Translations under genes and position numbers: made by a program
Assembly (NCBI GenBank): GCA_030615655.1
Contig: JAUWYU010000005.1
Location: forward strand, 1 to 24,994
From: Dehalococcoidia bacterium
Lineage (GTDB): Bacteria; Chloroflexota; Dehalococcoidia; Dehalococcoidales; RBG-16-60-22
Direction of reading: 5' to 3'
DNA: 24,994 nucleotides
Shown: piece by piece, positions 15,994-24,653 of the stretch
Numbering within the stretch: position 1 is the first letter of the stretch
How the letters are laid out: every line of letters starts with the position of its first letter
The notes under the pieces: model-generated
What the model was told of the DNA's origin: nothing
Seen by the model: only the letters and a program-made list of their open reading frames with translations
Databases searched by the model: none

Positions 15994-16026
15994 AAGTTGC
16001 GTCAGACAACTTTAGCAAGTTACTAT
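15994..16026 (+). promoter_or_regulatory. Candidate promoter with inverted repeat upstream of the RND exporter
   Basis: TTGCGT (15997-16002) and TACTAT (16021-16026) are 18 bases apart. A perfect inverted repeat, AAGTTG (15994-15999) and CAACTT (16007-16012) around a seven-base loop, covers the -35 element and could be an operator for a repressor. No regulator gene is adjacent in the window. Confidence 0.3.
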
Positions 16027-16122
16027 GTTATTTGGGCCTGGCTATCAAGCATCGGCCAGTTTGATGAACATTCCACAGCGGTCAATGTAACCCCTGGAGA
16101 TAACTAAAAGGAGAACCAATAG

Positions 16123-18693
16123 ATGACGGATGTTGGCGAAGGAAGAAAAGGGCTTTACGGTTGGCTCGCCAATACTATAGAGCGACGGTCACCATGGCTC
16201 ATAATCGGTACAGTGGTAGTAACCCTGCTGCTCGTCCTGCCTCTGTTTCTGATGAAGCCCACAGAGATGGCCAGCGACAACCCGACGGGGAGCGATGTAG
16301 TCAGGTGGAATGAGGAAATCAAAGATAAATTCCCCTCCGAGGTCTACCACATACCCTTCATCGTCGAGGCCAGGGAAGGTGATATGCTCACTCAGAAAAA
16401 CCTCTATGAGCTATATGAGAACGAGCAGGCGTTGAGAGAGAGCGCTCTATCCCCCTTCCTCTATAAACGCTATAACGAGGTAGCCGGTGTAACTCTGGAC
16501 GGTGTCTACTCGATAGCTGATTCTGTCAACACGGCACTCATGATTGGAAGCCGGGGTATGATTGACTTATCCAATGCCACCGACCTCCAGGTCAAGCAGG
16601 CGGTAGACTATATATTAAATGACCCCTTAACCGAGGGTATGGAGATAGAGCTATCGGTCGAGGCTACCTATGAGGAGGGGCCGGGAGGGGTAAAACTCTG
16701 GGAATCTCCGGCGCTGTTATTTGTCGTCGAATCCGATAGGGAGCAGGTACAGGAGGGATACCCCGCCAGCATTGGCCAGGACTACTCGGAGCAACTCGCC
16801 CTGGAGCACTTCGGTCGCGACGTGCAGAGGATACTCCGCGGCGAACAGCAGGGCTATGAGCTATGGGGCATCTTCATTGACATGAACCTGGAAATAGCCG
16901 ACGAGGGGCGGATAAGTGGCGTCATGCTGATGGCGGCTATCGTGCTTATGCTGATTATCATTACCTTAATCTTCCGCTCCTGGCTGATAACGCTGTTATC
17001 CGGCGCTGGCCTGGGCATGCTCATTATCTGGTTGAAAGGTTTCTCAAACCTCATCGGACTGAAGAGCTCTATGATGTTAGACCTCATTGTGCCTATCGCC
17101 ATTCTGGTGCTGGGAATAGACTACGCAATACACGCTCTCTTCCGATACCGCGAGGAGATAGAGAAGGGCAACCGTCCGCGCCTAGCCCTGGGCCAGTCAA
17201 CCTACGGCGTAGGCAGTGCTTTAGTGCTGGCAATGCTGACCACTATCATCGCCTTTGGCGCCAACGCCTCATCGGGGATAGAGTCGGTAGTCGGCTTCGG
17301 CATCGCCGCCTCCATTGCCATGATTGCCTCATTCATAATTCTCGGACTGTTCGTGCCAGCATTAGTCATGCGGTACGACGCATGGAGGGGTCGGGGCTTT
17401 ACCAGACCCATTGCTGAGGGTGCCCCTGTCTCACGTGGCTTCCGGATTGGCAAACTCGTTGCCTCGACCAGCAACAAATGGTTTGTGATGTTACCGCTCA
17501 TCCTGATAATAACCGGCGTAGCTGCCTGGGGCTGGCTCAATCTGGAGACAAAAATGGATGCAAAAGAGGTATTCGATTCCAGGTCGGACCTCGTTATCGG
17601 GTTAGATAAGCTGGATGAGCATGTAGCCCAGAAGGCAGGCGAGCCGGCTTACCTGTATATCAAGGGAGATTTCACTCAACACGAAGCGCTATATGCCATG
17701 AAGGCAACAATTCGAGAGATGGAGGATAACGAGCACGTAGCCCGGCGCATGAGTGACGGCAAGCCTGACGCCTACGACTTACTCCTCGACTTCCTGGTAG
17801 CCGTAATTCAGGGTGATTACTCTCGCGGACGTATTGAGGCAGCTTCCGGGTTGGTTATAACAGACGTTGACAGTGACCTTATCCCGGATACACCGGAGCA
17901 GCTTCTGGCTGTCTATGATTACATCGCAGAGGAGGGCATCCCGCTGGATGAAGATTCGATGCTCTATACCCCACAGCGAATATGGGAGTTTTTCGACCAC
18001 AGTCTATCGGGCAACACTGATGATGCTACCCTGATAATTATCGGCGTGCCGGGCACCCGGGAACAGTCCATAGTGAATTTATCAGCCACTGAGCTTCAAC
18101 ATGATATGGATGTTGCCATGGAAGGTGTACCAGCTATTACCTTTTACGGACTCACTGGCGAGTCCTACGTACGCGATGTTCAGTTCGATGCTATCACTGG
18201 CTCACTGAACCGCTCATTAATCATTGCTGTCGTCGCCTGCCTTGTATTGCTAATCGTCATCTTTCGCTCACTGAGATATGCTGTTGTAACGCTGGTACCC
18301 GTGCTGCTGGTAGCCTGCTGGCTATACGGATTCATGTATGTTGTGGACTATCACCTTAACATGATGACCGCCACCATCGCGGCCATATCTATCGGCGTGG
18401 GTATTGACTTCTCCGTCCATTTTACCGTGCGTTTTCGCCAGGAACTGAGAAGAAATACAGATAAGAGGACGGCCTTACTTGCCACCAGCCGCAGTACCGG
18501 CATGGCCCTTTTCGGCACTGCCGTGTCCACGGCACTAGGTTTCGCAGTGATAGCCTTCGCCCCAATGCCAATGTTCTCCGCCTTCGGCCTGCTAACAGCC
18601 GTCATGATAGCTCTTTCCTTCTTGATGGCGCTGTTCGCTCTGCCCAGTCTGTTGCTGTTATTCGCTCCATCCGGGGGTAAAACAAAGACATAA
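16123..18693 (+). CDS. RND superfamily exporter (MMPL/HAE3-like)
   Basis: An 856-residue membrane transporter with the duplicated RND plan: membrane segment 1 at about 24-44, a large external domain, a group of about five segments from about residue 265 to 420, then the same order again (segment near 452-472, external domain, segments from about 697 to the end). Both halves carry the family motif with a membrane aspartate: GIDYAIHALFRYREE (Asp333) and GIDFSVHFTVRFRQE (Asp762), the likely proton-relay residues. HAE3/MMPL proteins move lipids, hopanoids or hydrophobic compounds out of the cytoplasmic membrane; no partner genes are near. AAAGGAG about 10 bases ahead of ATG 16123 sets the start. 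Convergent with the HD-GYP gene, 116 bases away. Confidence 0.9.
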   Translation: MTDVGEGRKGLYGWLANTIERRSPWLIIGTVVVTLLLVLPLFLMKPTEMASDNPTGSDVVRWNEEIKDKFPSEVYHIPFIVEAREGDMLTQKNLYELYENEQALRESALSPFLYKRYNEVAGVTLDGVYSIADSVNTALMIGSRGMIDLSNATDLQVKQAVDYILNDPLTEGMEIELSVEATYEEGPGGVKLWESPALLFVVESDREQVQEGYPASIGQDYSEQLALEHFGRDVQRILRGEQQGYELWGIFIDMNLEIADEGRISGVMLMAAIVLMLIIITLIFRSWLITLLSGAGLGMLIIWLKGFSNLIGLKSSMMLDLIVPIAILVLGIDYAIHALFRYREEIEKGNRPRLALGQSTYGVGSALVLAMLTTIIAFGANASSGIESVVGFGIAASIAMIASFIILGLFVPALVMRYDAWRGRGFTRPIAEGAPVSRGFRIGKLVASTSNKWFVMLPLILIITGVAAWGWLNLETKMDAKEVFDSRSDLVIGLDKLDEHVAQKAGEPAYLYIKGDFTQHEALYAMKATIREMEDNEHVARRMSDGKPDAYDLLLDFLVAVIQGDYSRGRIEAASGLVITDVDSDLIPDTPEQLLAVYDYIAEEGIPLDEDSMLYTPQRIWEFFDHSLSGNTDDATLIIIGVPGTREQSIVNLSATELQHDMDVAMEGVPAITFYGLTGESYVRDVQFDAITGSLNRSLIIAVVACLVLLIVIFRSLRYAVVTLVPVLLVACWLYGFMYVVDYHLNMMTATIAAISIGVGIDFSVHFTVRFRQELRRNTDKRTALLATSRSTGMALFGTAVSTALGFAVIAFAPMPMFSAFGLLTAVMIALSFLMALFALPSLLLLFAPSGGKTKT

Positions 18694-18809
18694 CTCCAGC
18701 CTTTACTAGTAGCTGATACCGTCCACAACTGGTCAGGGAACGACTTCAGGCGCGTTTTCATTGGAACAATAGCATGAGGACTCTGAGTCAAGCCGGTAAC
18801 CGCTAATCG

Positions 18810-19922
18810 TTACTTGCCTGACAAACGAGATTTAACAAAGCCGGAGTTGAACGCTTTCACGGCAACCGGGCAGAACTGGCTGTTGGCACATCTGCGCAAC
18901 TCGGCAAAGGCGTGTTGCCTGTTGAGAGCAGCACGATAGGAGTGCTCGGTAGTCATGTTATCAAAGGCGTCAGCCACCGCTAACAACCGGGCTCCTATTG
19001 GTATCCCCTCCCCTTGCAGCCCCTGCGGATATCCTTTGCCGTCATATCTCTCATGGTGGTAAAGAACTAGCCTGCTCGCTTCTTGAAGAAAGGGAATATC
19101 TTTCAGCAACTCATAGCCCACCACCGGATGCTTGCGTATTACTTCCCATTCTTCATCAGTGGGGTTACCAGATTTGTTAAGTATGTTATCAGGAATACTG
19201 AGTTTACCAATATCATGAAGAATGGCCGCGTATTCAATAGTCTGTTTTTGTTTACTGGAAAGCGCCATATCAGCAGCTCCTATAAGAGCATATTCCGATA
19301 CACGCCTCGAATGTCCGCCTCCGCTCGTTTCTTTAGCATCAGCTAGTGACACCAGAGCATTAACAGTACTCTTGTAGGATTTTAACAGGTTTGTATTCAG
19401 CCTGACTTTTTCAATCGCCAGAGCCGTAGTAGTGGCCACTCCTGTCAGTATCTGCAAATCTTGCCGGCTGAAATCAGTCCCATCCAGCTTATTGAGCACC
19501 TCAACAACGCCTGCCACTTTACCATTCATGATAAGCGGCACACCAATTGCCGACCTCGTTCTGAAACCGGTTGCCTCATCTATGAATTGATGCATCTGCC
19601 GGTTTTTCTCAGCATCATTCACTATCAATGGTTTGCCATTCCGCGCTATCCAGCCGATAATACCGGATTGTCTGCTGACATGTAACCGTCTTAATTGTTT
19701 CCCCTCTGTAACACCGGCAGTTTTAAAGAGCAGTTCTTGATTTCCTTCGTCGAGGAGGAGCAACGATGAGGCTGCAGCATTCACCACGCTACATGTCAGC
19801 CGCATGATACTCTCGAGTAGCCGGTCTTCTTTATTCTCAGACTTTATTTTATTCACGAGTTTATCGAGAAGGTCAAGCCTTGCACTATTCACTTGAGTCG
19901 CTTTGTTTCGAAGCTTCTGCAT
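18810..19922 (-). CDS. GAF-HD-GYP domain protein, predicted c-di-GMP phosphodiesterase
   Basis: A 370-residue signalling protein. A GAF sensor domain covers about 33-175 (SSLLLLDEG, then GIIGWIARNGKPLIVND, then IGVPLIMNGKVAGVVEV). An HD-GYP domain covers about 185-365: His204, HDIGK (236-240), His265 (KHP), HHERYDGKGYPQGL (289-302) and Asp318 (ADAFD). The GYP motif and HD residues are complete, so activity against cyclic di-GMP or a related cyclic dinucleotide is likely, controlled by a ligand of the GAF domain. No membrane segment or receiver domain is present. A GGGGAGA ribosome site lies very close to the ATG. Transcribed alone; about 210 bases of AT-rich sequence lie upstream. Confidence 0.9.
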   Translation of the reverse strand: MQKLRNKATQVNSARLDLLDKLVNKIKSENKEDRLLESIMRLTCSVVNAAASSLLLLDEGNQELLFKTAGVTEGKQLRRLHVSRQSGIIGWIARNGKPLIVNDAEKNRQMHQFIDEATGFRTRSAIGVPLIMNGKVAGVVEVLNKLDGTDFSRQDLQILTGVATTTALAIEKVRLNTNLLKSYKSTVNALVSLADAKETSGGGHSRRVSEYALIGAADMALSSKQKQTIEYAAILHDIGKLSIPDNILNKSGNPTDEEWEVIRKHPVVGYELLKDIPFLQEASRLVLYHHERYDGKGYPQGLQGEGIPIGARLLAVADAFDNMTTEHSYRAALNRQHAFAELRRCANSQFCPVAVKAFNSGFVKSRLSGK

Positions 19923-20132
19923 CTTCTCCCCTGTAAGCTCGGTCTTACGACGTCACATACTCATGCCCCGACTTTACGAAACCTTCGTTTGTTATATTTT
20001 TTATAATTGTGGCAATAAGCCAATAAACCAATCATAAAATTTGAAAAGTGAAAACTAAATTTTTCATAAACAATAGCCTTGATTAAGACAACTCAGTTCA
20101 CGGCATTCTGGCAGTCCCGCCACGAGCGATTG

Positions 20133-21392
20133 CTATCGGACACTCTCGGCTAAATCCTGGCGGCTGGTCATCGCCGCAACGGTATCCAGAAATTCTTTCA
20201 AAGAATCGCTCTGGCTCCGTAGCTCCTTCATCTCGGCACCAATGGGACTGATAGAGGTAGGACTATCGGCATAGGCTCCATGAAAGGCAAAATAAGCCTG
20301 ATTCAGCTTCCTGATATGATAGCCATTTGCGGCTAGGTATTGTCGTTTCTGCTCCATGAATTCCTCGGCCTGTTCGATTTCACCCCGGGCGAGGTAGTCG
20401 TCCACGGCTCTCCTGATTTCCCGCATCGCCTTATTAAAGTCGAATCCCGATTCCGCCGCTTCCAGCTCAGCGTCGTCCATTTCACCCCGGGCATAGTACT
20501 TTTCGTATACAATGGCGCCGATTTCCTTGCTGACAATACCGGCCAGAGTTTCATTCATAGTGGCAATTTCATAGTTCCGGCGGATGCCGGTTATATCCAG
20601 CAGGTAGCGAAACCCCAGCGGCGTGAAGGCCAGATACTGGTGCAGCCATTCCTCGGCGACAGTATTCAGGACAAACCGGAGGTCCACCTTATCGGTAACA
20701 TAGCTCGGGTAAGTAGCCAGGCCACCCAGGTCTACTACCAGTGAAGAAACACCCAGTTTATCTACTTCAGCTTCAATACTTTCCATGTCCTCCCGGGTCA
20801 TTTCCGGAAGGAGAGCAACCTCCCTTATGCTCTCTATCCTGTCCCTGGGCGAGACGACCAGCAGGTAAGGTGTCCTCCCCAGCTTAAAATTTACCGGCGG
20901 GAAACAGATCTTAACCCCCACGTAATCATATATCGGATTGAAAATACCCTGCTGAGATAAAGCATCCCTTATCTGTGCTTCCAGCAGACTCTCAACATTA
21001 TCTGTTATTTCCATATTTCGCTGTTGCCATCGGCTGAGTTCAACTTCAAGTGAAGCCGCGTCGCCCTGCCGGGTTCCTGTTTTAATCGCTTCCATTTCCG
21101 ATTCCAGCCTTTTTATCCGTGCTACGTTGGAAAAATACTCGATAACTTCGGCTATACCATTATCAGTGGTCTCCTGCCTGCCGCCAAATAACTTCCCCAC
21201 CTCTTCACCTAAAGCATTAATCTCCCATTTTATGAAATCAAAACGGTATGGCTTTATGATGGTTCGCAGTTGACTATCGAAGTCCTGGCTTTGAGCACAA
21301 CCCGCTATCAGCGAACAGAGCAATAATGAAACTGCTATAAGGAAAAGACCAACTTTAAATCGGGATTTAATCAATTTAATTCCCTGAAACAT
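20133..21392 (-). CDS. Predicted lipoprotein with degenerate metallopeptidase-like site
   Basis: A 419-residue protein with a lipoprotein signal: basic residues, a hydrophobic stretch (about 14-30) and lipobox LIAGC with Cys32. I do not recognise the family by name. Residues 245-252 read VAEEWLHQ, which looks like HEWxH with the first His replaced by Glu247, and the later MNETLAGIV (279-287) resembles the NExxA segment that gives the third ligand in some gluzincin-like peptidases. So it may be an inactive or altered relative. A charged helical region with coiled-coil character lies near 85-145 and again at 305-360. An in-frame TTG six codons in, after AGGGA, is an alternative start. It follows the Sir2 gene by 64 bases and may be co-transcribed with it. 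Confidence 0.65.
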   Translation of the reverse strand: MFQGIKLIKSRFKVGLFLIAVSLLLCSLIAGCAQSQDFDSQLRTIIKPYRFDFIKWEINALGEEVGKLFGGRQETTDNGIAEVIEYFSNVARIKRLESEMEAIKTGTRQGDAASLEVELSRWQQRNMEITDNVESLLEAQIRDALSQQGIFNPIYDYVGVKICFPPVNFKLGRTPYLLVVSPRDRIESIREVALLPEMTREDMESIEAEVDKLGVSSLVVDLGGLATYPSYVTDKVDLRFVLNTVAEEWLHQYLAFTPLGFRYLLDITGIRRNYEIATMNETLAGIVSKEIGAIVYEKYYARGEMDDAELEAAESGFDFNKAMREIRRAVDDYLARGEIEQAEEFMEQKRQYLAANGYHIRKLNQAYFAFHGAYADSPTSISPIGAEMKELRSQSDSLKEFLDTVAAMTSRQDLAESVR

Positions 21393-21456
21393 CCTCAGGA
21401 ATCTCGATAGACACCAGGCGGTATTGTGTCGATATGCAGCTATGCCATACGTAAAA

Positions 21457-22227
21457 CTATGCCTGCAGCTTTTCCCTGACCCGTGCCACTATCCGGGAAA
21501 GAGTTTCTCCCGTCTTTTCATTGATGACAATATCGGCATGGTGGTCATGAGGTGTGGGTGTCAGGTTAATAATAACCAGTCGGGCGCCGCTACGCTTGGC
21601 AATTACTGGCATCTGTGCGGCCGGATAGACCACCAGTGACGAACCGGCGGCCAGCAGCATATCGCAACTGGACGACCTCTCCTCGGATTCACGTGTTTCT
21701 CGCTGCGGCATCATCTGACCGAAAGCAACCGTTGCCGGCTTCAGAATACCGTTACAGCTATCACAACGTGGGACCAACTCACCTGCCAGCATCTTATCGT
21801 GAGCATGACCCCTCGGATACCTCTTTCCGCAGTCAAGGCAATCAACCCACTGCATGGTTCCGTGCAGTTCCAGCACCATGTCATCCGGTATGCCAGCTTT
21901 CTGGTGCAGTCCATCGGTATTTTGTGTAATGACACAGTCCAGCTTGCCCATATCATTAAGTTCGGTAACGGCATAGTGACCGGCGTTGGGCTCGGCTTCT
22001 CTTATAGTCTCCCAGAACATTCTATGCATCCGCCAGTACTTCTCTCTAATTTCTTCGCTACGCAGGATATTCTGGTAATTCAGCTCGCTGGGATCAAACG
22101 TATCCCAGACTCCCCCCGGACTGCGGAAATCAGGAACGCCGGACTCGGTACTGAAACCAGCGCCGGTAAAGACAACGATTTTTTTTGATTGCAGAATCAT
22201 ATCCGTTACAGCTTCAATCTGCTCCAT
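21457..22227 (-). CDS. Sir2-family NAD-dependent protein deacylase
   Basis: A 256-residue sirtuin. NAD-binding motifs are GAGFSTESGVPDFRSP (22-37) and TQNTDGLHQKAG (101-112); the catalytic His122 is in ELHGT; a zinc site is formed by Cys130, Cys133, Cys155 and Cys158; and CDMLLAAGSSLVVYPAA (188-204) completes the Rossmann fold. It removes acyl groups from lysines in proteins using NAD. Start ATG 22227 follows GGAGG by six bases; an in-frame start seven codons upstream has no such site. The name cobB is often given to such genes, but the zinc-binding and specificity residues were not compared closely enough to assign it. Divergent from the DnaJ-family gene, with a lipoprotein gene downstream. 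Confidence 0.93.
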   Translation of the reverse strand: MEQIEAVTDMILQSKKIVVFTGAGFSTESGVPDFRSPGGVWDTFDPSELNYQNILRSEEIREKYWRMHRMFWETIREAEPNAGHYAVTELNDMGKLDCVITQNTDGLHQKAGIPDDMVLELHGTMQWVDCLDCGKRYPRGHAHDKMLAGELVPRCDSCNGILKPATVAFGQMMPQRETRESEERSSSCDMLLAAGSSLVVYPAAQMPVIAKRSGARLVIINLTPTPHDHHADIVINEKTGETLSRIVARVREKLQA

Positions 22228-22269
22228 TATTAACCTCCGTGGCAACAACCAAGAATTGATGTCTCCCGT

Positions 22270-22298
22270 ATTATGTAAACCTGCCCTATCAGGTGCAA
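22270..22298 (-). promoter_or_regulatory. Candidate promoter of the Sir2 gene
   Basis: On the minus strand TTGCAC (22298-22293) and CATAAT (22275-22270) are separated by 17 bases, about 43 bases before the start codon. Pattern match only. Confidence 0.4.
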
Positions 22299-22338
22299 AG
22301 GACGGATAAAATAATTGAGATTGGCAAATGATTCCGAT

Positions 22339-22367
22339 TTCAGCATCGTTTATTCTAATGTTATAAT
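22339..22367 (+). promoter_or_regulatory. Candidate promoter of the DnaJ-family gene
   Basis: A perfect TATAAT (22362-22367) stands about 40 bases before ATG 22407, with a weak -35 (TTCAGC, 22339-22344) at 17 bases. No CIRCE-like heat-shock operator is seen here. Confidence 0.4.
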
Positions 22368-22406
22368 AATACGTCGGAGTTGAGAAGTAAAACTCCGGAA
22401 AAGGGC

Positions 22407-23234
22407 ATGAAAGACTACTATAAAATTCTCGGTATACCTGAAAACTGCTCGGAGGCGGATATCAAGAAAGCCTTTAGAAAGCTTGCCTTCGAGCATCACC
22501 CTGATACCAATCCCGGCAATGAGAAACAGGCCGAGACTAAATTCAAAGAGATAAACGAGGCTTATGGTGTGCTCGGTGATAAGGCCAAGAGACAGCAGTA
22601 CGACCTTGCCCTAAAAGGACTGCTTGCCGGTATCGGTCGGGACAGCGTATATCAAGGCTTTCGATATTCCCAACAGGACATATTTAACGGCATCTTCTCA
22701 AACCAGGCCATGTTCACCGAGATGAACCGGATGTTTGCTCAGGCCGGCCTCAGGTTTGACCAGGATTTTCTCAATCGCGTCTTCTTTTCGGGCAGGGGCA
22801 TCAGCTTCCAGCCCTTCACCGGTCGGGGTGGAGTCGGCAGCAGGCCTTACGGTGGCAATGCAGCCTATCAACAATACCCCCGTGCGTATACGCACAAGCC
22901 GGGCTGGCTGGAAAGAATGCTGGGCAGGATAGTAACCAGGATTTTCAGATTTTTGCTGAGGAAGCTCTTTAATCTCCAGAATGAGGCACTGTCCGGCCAT
23001 AACCTCGACTACCATGCCGACCTCGAGATTACTACAGCCGAAGCTAAGGCCGGTGGCGAGAAACCGCTTACTTATAAACGAAACGAGCAGATGAAAAGCC
23101 TGGTGATAAAAATACCGTCAGGCATCAGGGCGGGTAATAAAATCAGGCTTAAAGGTATGGGTATGACGGCGGGAAACAGGTCCGGCGACCTCTATCTGCA
23201 CGTAAAAATCAAGGACCAGCCGCTTCCGGGTTAG
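22407..23234 (+). CDS. DnaJ-family co-chaperone without zinc finger (CbpA-like)
   Basis: A 275-residue J-domain protein. The J domain covers about 1-66, with YYKILGI at the start and the HPD motif at 31-33, the site that stimulates DnaK ATPase. The middle (about 85-180) is rich in Phe, Gly and Arg. The C-terminal part (about 200-275) matches one DnaJ substrate-binding beta domain (IKIPSGIRAGNKIRLKGMG, then GDLYLHVKI). The CxxCxGxG zinc repeats of DnaJ are absent and there is room for only one C-terminal beta domain, so it is shorter than classical DnaJ or CbpA. The ATG at 22407 follows GGAAAAGGG; an in-frame TTG nine codons upstream is less likely. Its stop overlaps the stop of the convergent gene by a few bases. 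Confidence 0.88.
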   Translation: MKDYYKILGIPENCSEADIKKAFRKLAFEHHPDTNPGNEKQAETKFKEINEAYGVLGDKAKRQQYDLALKGLLAGIGRDSVYQGFRYSQQDIFNGIFSNQAMFTEMNRMFAQAGLRFDQDFLNRVFFSGRGISFQPFTGRGGVGSRPYGGNAAYQQYPRAYTHKPGWLERMLGRIVTRIFRFLLRKLFNLQNEALSGHNLDYHADLEITTAEAKAGGEKPLTYKRNEQMKSLVIKIPSGIRAGNKIRLKGMGMTAGNRSGDLYLHVKIKDQPLPG

Positions 23235-23878
23235 CTCATCCTTACCACAGCTTTAGCCAGTTTCCAGGAATATTCATAGAGGTGCAGGCCTTTGCTCATG
23301 GCGACCATCTCGCCGTCTTCAATACCTATCTCACTGGCCATATATTCCTTCAGGAGCTGAATTGCCGCCAGGTTAGATGGGAAGCCGGCCCAGAGGTCCC
23401 ACGACCGAAAATAGGCGATAAAGATAAGTCTGCCTTCACGTACTCTGGTGTCTATCATTCTCAGACACGGCGGGTCAATTTGATATAAAGACTGGCTATC
23501 CCCTACGGCCATAAAAGCCTGATTGGTGTTATGGCCGTCCTCCCGATACATCCTGATTACCTCGGCTATCTGCTTCTCCAGATACCGCCCGTAGGTATAC
23601 TGCTCCCCCTTTTTCCTGTGTGATGTCATAAGGTAGGGAAGATATCTCTCTACATACTCCATAGTGCTGGGCGGGGGGACACCCTGGGGCACATCAGGTA
23701 TCAACGGTCTTGTCCCCGGGTAACTCACCTGAACAACGGCCAGGTCGAGTTCCTTGCGTCTCTGCCCGGGGTAGCTCCCGCGGTCGATTTTATATTCGCA
23801 GCCTTCATCCAGGGTCTTACGTAGGCAGAGGAACCATGCCTCGGAGAGGTCTCTAGCTTCTATTTTTGAAATTTTCAC
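23231..23878 (-). CDS. Thymidylate synthase-family protein, short archaeal-type
   Basis: A 215-residue member of the ThyA-type thymidylate synthase/dCMP hydroxymethylase family, shorter than the usual 264 residues and near the size of archaeal versions. The nucleophile is Cys138 in IDPPCLRM, the phosphate-binding stretch is RSWD (158-161), the pyrimidine-sensing Asn169 is in GFPSNLAA, and the late His199 and Tyr201 are in GLHLYEY. Asn169 favours dUMP over dCMP as substrate. The histidine that usually follows PPC is Leu, so the pocket differs from bacterial ThyA. Start is GTG 23878 with GAGGAAAG upstream. It lies 62 bases after an unrecognised gene and may be in its operon. Could be the cell's thymidylate synthase or a hydroxymethylase variant. 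Confidence 0.75.
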   Translation of the reverse strand: MKISKIEARDLSEAWFLCLRKTLDEGCEYKIDRGSYPGQRRKELDLAVVQVSYPGTRPLIPDVPQGVPPPSTMEYVERYLPYLMTSHRKKGEQYTYGRYLEKQIAEVIRMYREDGHNTNQAFMAVGDSQSLYQIDPPCLRMIDTRVREGRLIFIAYFRSWDLWAGFPSNLAAIQLLKEYMASEIGIEDGEMVAMSKGLHLYEYSWKLAKAVVRMS

Positions 23879-23940
23879 GAAAAGCTTTCCTCGCCCGCCG
23901 TTTAGGCCGTATCTACAGCGTCCAGACTATCCTCAAGGTG

Positions 23941-24645
23941 TTATTTCTTTCCCCTGACCAGTGCGAAGAACCTGTCCTGGTACTCCTCAAAAACACCCCA
24001 GCGATTCAATTCCTGCTCCAGTTCGTAGGGGTTACACTCGCCCCGGGCAACCTGCTGGAACATCTCTTCAATTCTCTGCCTGGCCCCAATGGGGACACCA
24101 CCGGGACTCATGCCGAGAAGCCCTCTTGAGCCAAGTTGGGAAATATTACTCTGGACGGAACGACTGGTAATCTCATAAATGAATTTCAGCAGAGATACAT
24201 CCCAGAGGTCATCCTGCCCCTTGATAATAGAAGCCAGCGGGTCGCCTTTCTTGTCAATCTCAACATTCAATTTACTCACCACGGCCGGCCAGTTGTCCGA
24301 GACTATGTTCAGTCCTTTAGGTTCGTTTTTGTAAGTATAGAATAGGCCGGGAGTGTCCGCCCCGTGCATCCTGAGCAGCACCTCGAAGTACTGTCGGGCA
24401 TCGTAGCTAAAGCCCTCCAGACGTGTAAGGTAATAAGGCGTTACAATCTTCGGCCTCTCAGCGATAACCCTACCCTCTCTAATCACCGTTTCGTTAACAT
24501 CACCCACCAGCTCCGAGTAGGTGGGCTCTGTTATCAGGTAGTAGTATATATTGGTTATACCGAATGTTGACAGATGCTGCCTAGGATGCCTCAGTATCTC
24601 GGTATGCCGGGCGGCATATTCAATTCGTTCGTTATCAATATCCAT
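23941..24645 (-). CDS. Conserved-looking protein of unknown function
   Basis: A 234-residue protein that I do not recognise. It starts MDIDNERIEYA; the start at ATG 24645 lies eight bases after the stop of the upstream gene, while a longer reading (from 24738) would overlap that gene. No signal peptide or membrane segment is seen. It is mixed hydrophilic, with aromatic-rich stretches (NIYYYLITEP, YYLTRLEGFSYDARQYF), and ends in a helical region with EEMFQQVARGECNPYELEQEL. The close spacing with the upstream gene and the 62-base gap to the thymidylate synthase-family gene suggest one operon. Nothing in it indicates a catalytic site. Confidence 0.7.
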   Translation of the reverse strand: MDIDNERIEYAARHTEILRHPRQHLSTFGITNIYYYLITEPTYSELVGDVNETVIREGRVIAERPKIVTPYYLTRLEGFSYDARQYFEVLLRMHGADTPGLFYTYKNEPKGLNIVSDNWPAVVSKLNVEIDKKGDPLASIIKGQDDLWDVSLLKFIYEITSRSVQSNISQLGSRGLLGMSPGGVPIGARQRIEEMFQQVARGECNPYELEQELNRWGVFEEYQDRFFALVRGKK

Positions 24646-24653
24646 GACTGTGC

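Larger units (their letters stand above)
15767..16122. other. 356-base divergent intergenic region
   Basis: This is the only gene-free stretch over 300 bases. No RNA gene or small protein is recognised in it. It holds candidate promoters facing both ways and an inverted repeat next to the one for the exporter, described separately. The remaining part (about 15916-15990) shows nothing I can assign. Confidence 0.6.

Noticed and set aside
18694..18809. Bidirectional terminator between the RND exporter and HD-GYP genes
   Set aside because: No GC-rich hairpin with a T-run could be found on either strand.
19975..20085. AT-rich stretch as a replication origin or RNA gene
   Set aside because: No repeated DnaA boxes or folded RNA pattern are visible; it is more likely the leader or promoter region of the HD-GYP gene, although no good promoter pair was found.
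23231..23234. Overlapping stop codons of the DnaJ-family and thymidylate synthase-family genes as a special arrangement
   Set aside because: Short convergent overlaps are common in compact bacterial genomes.
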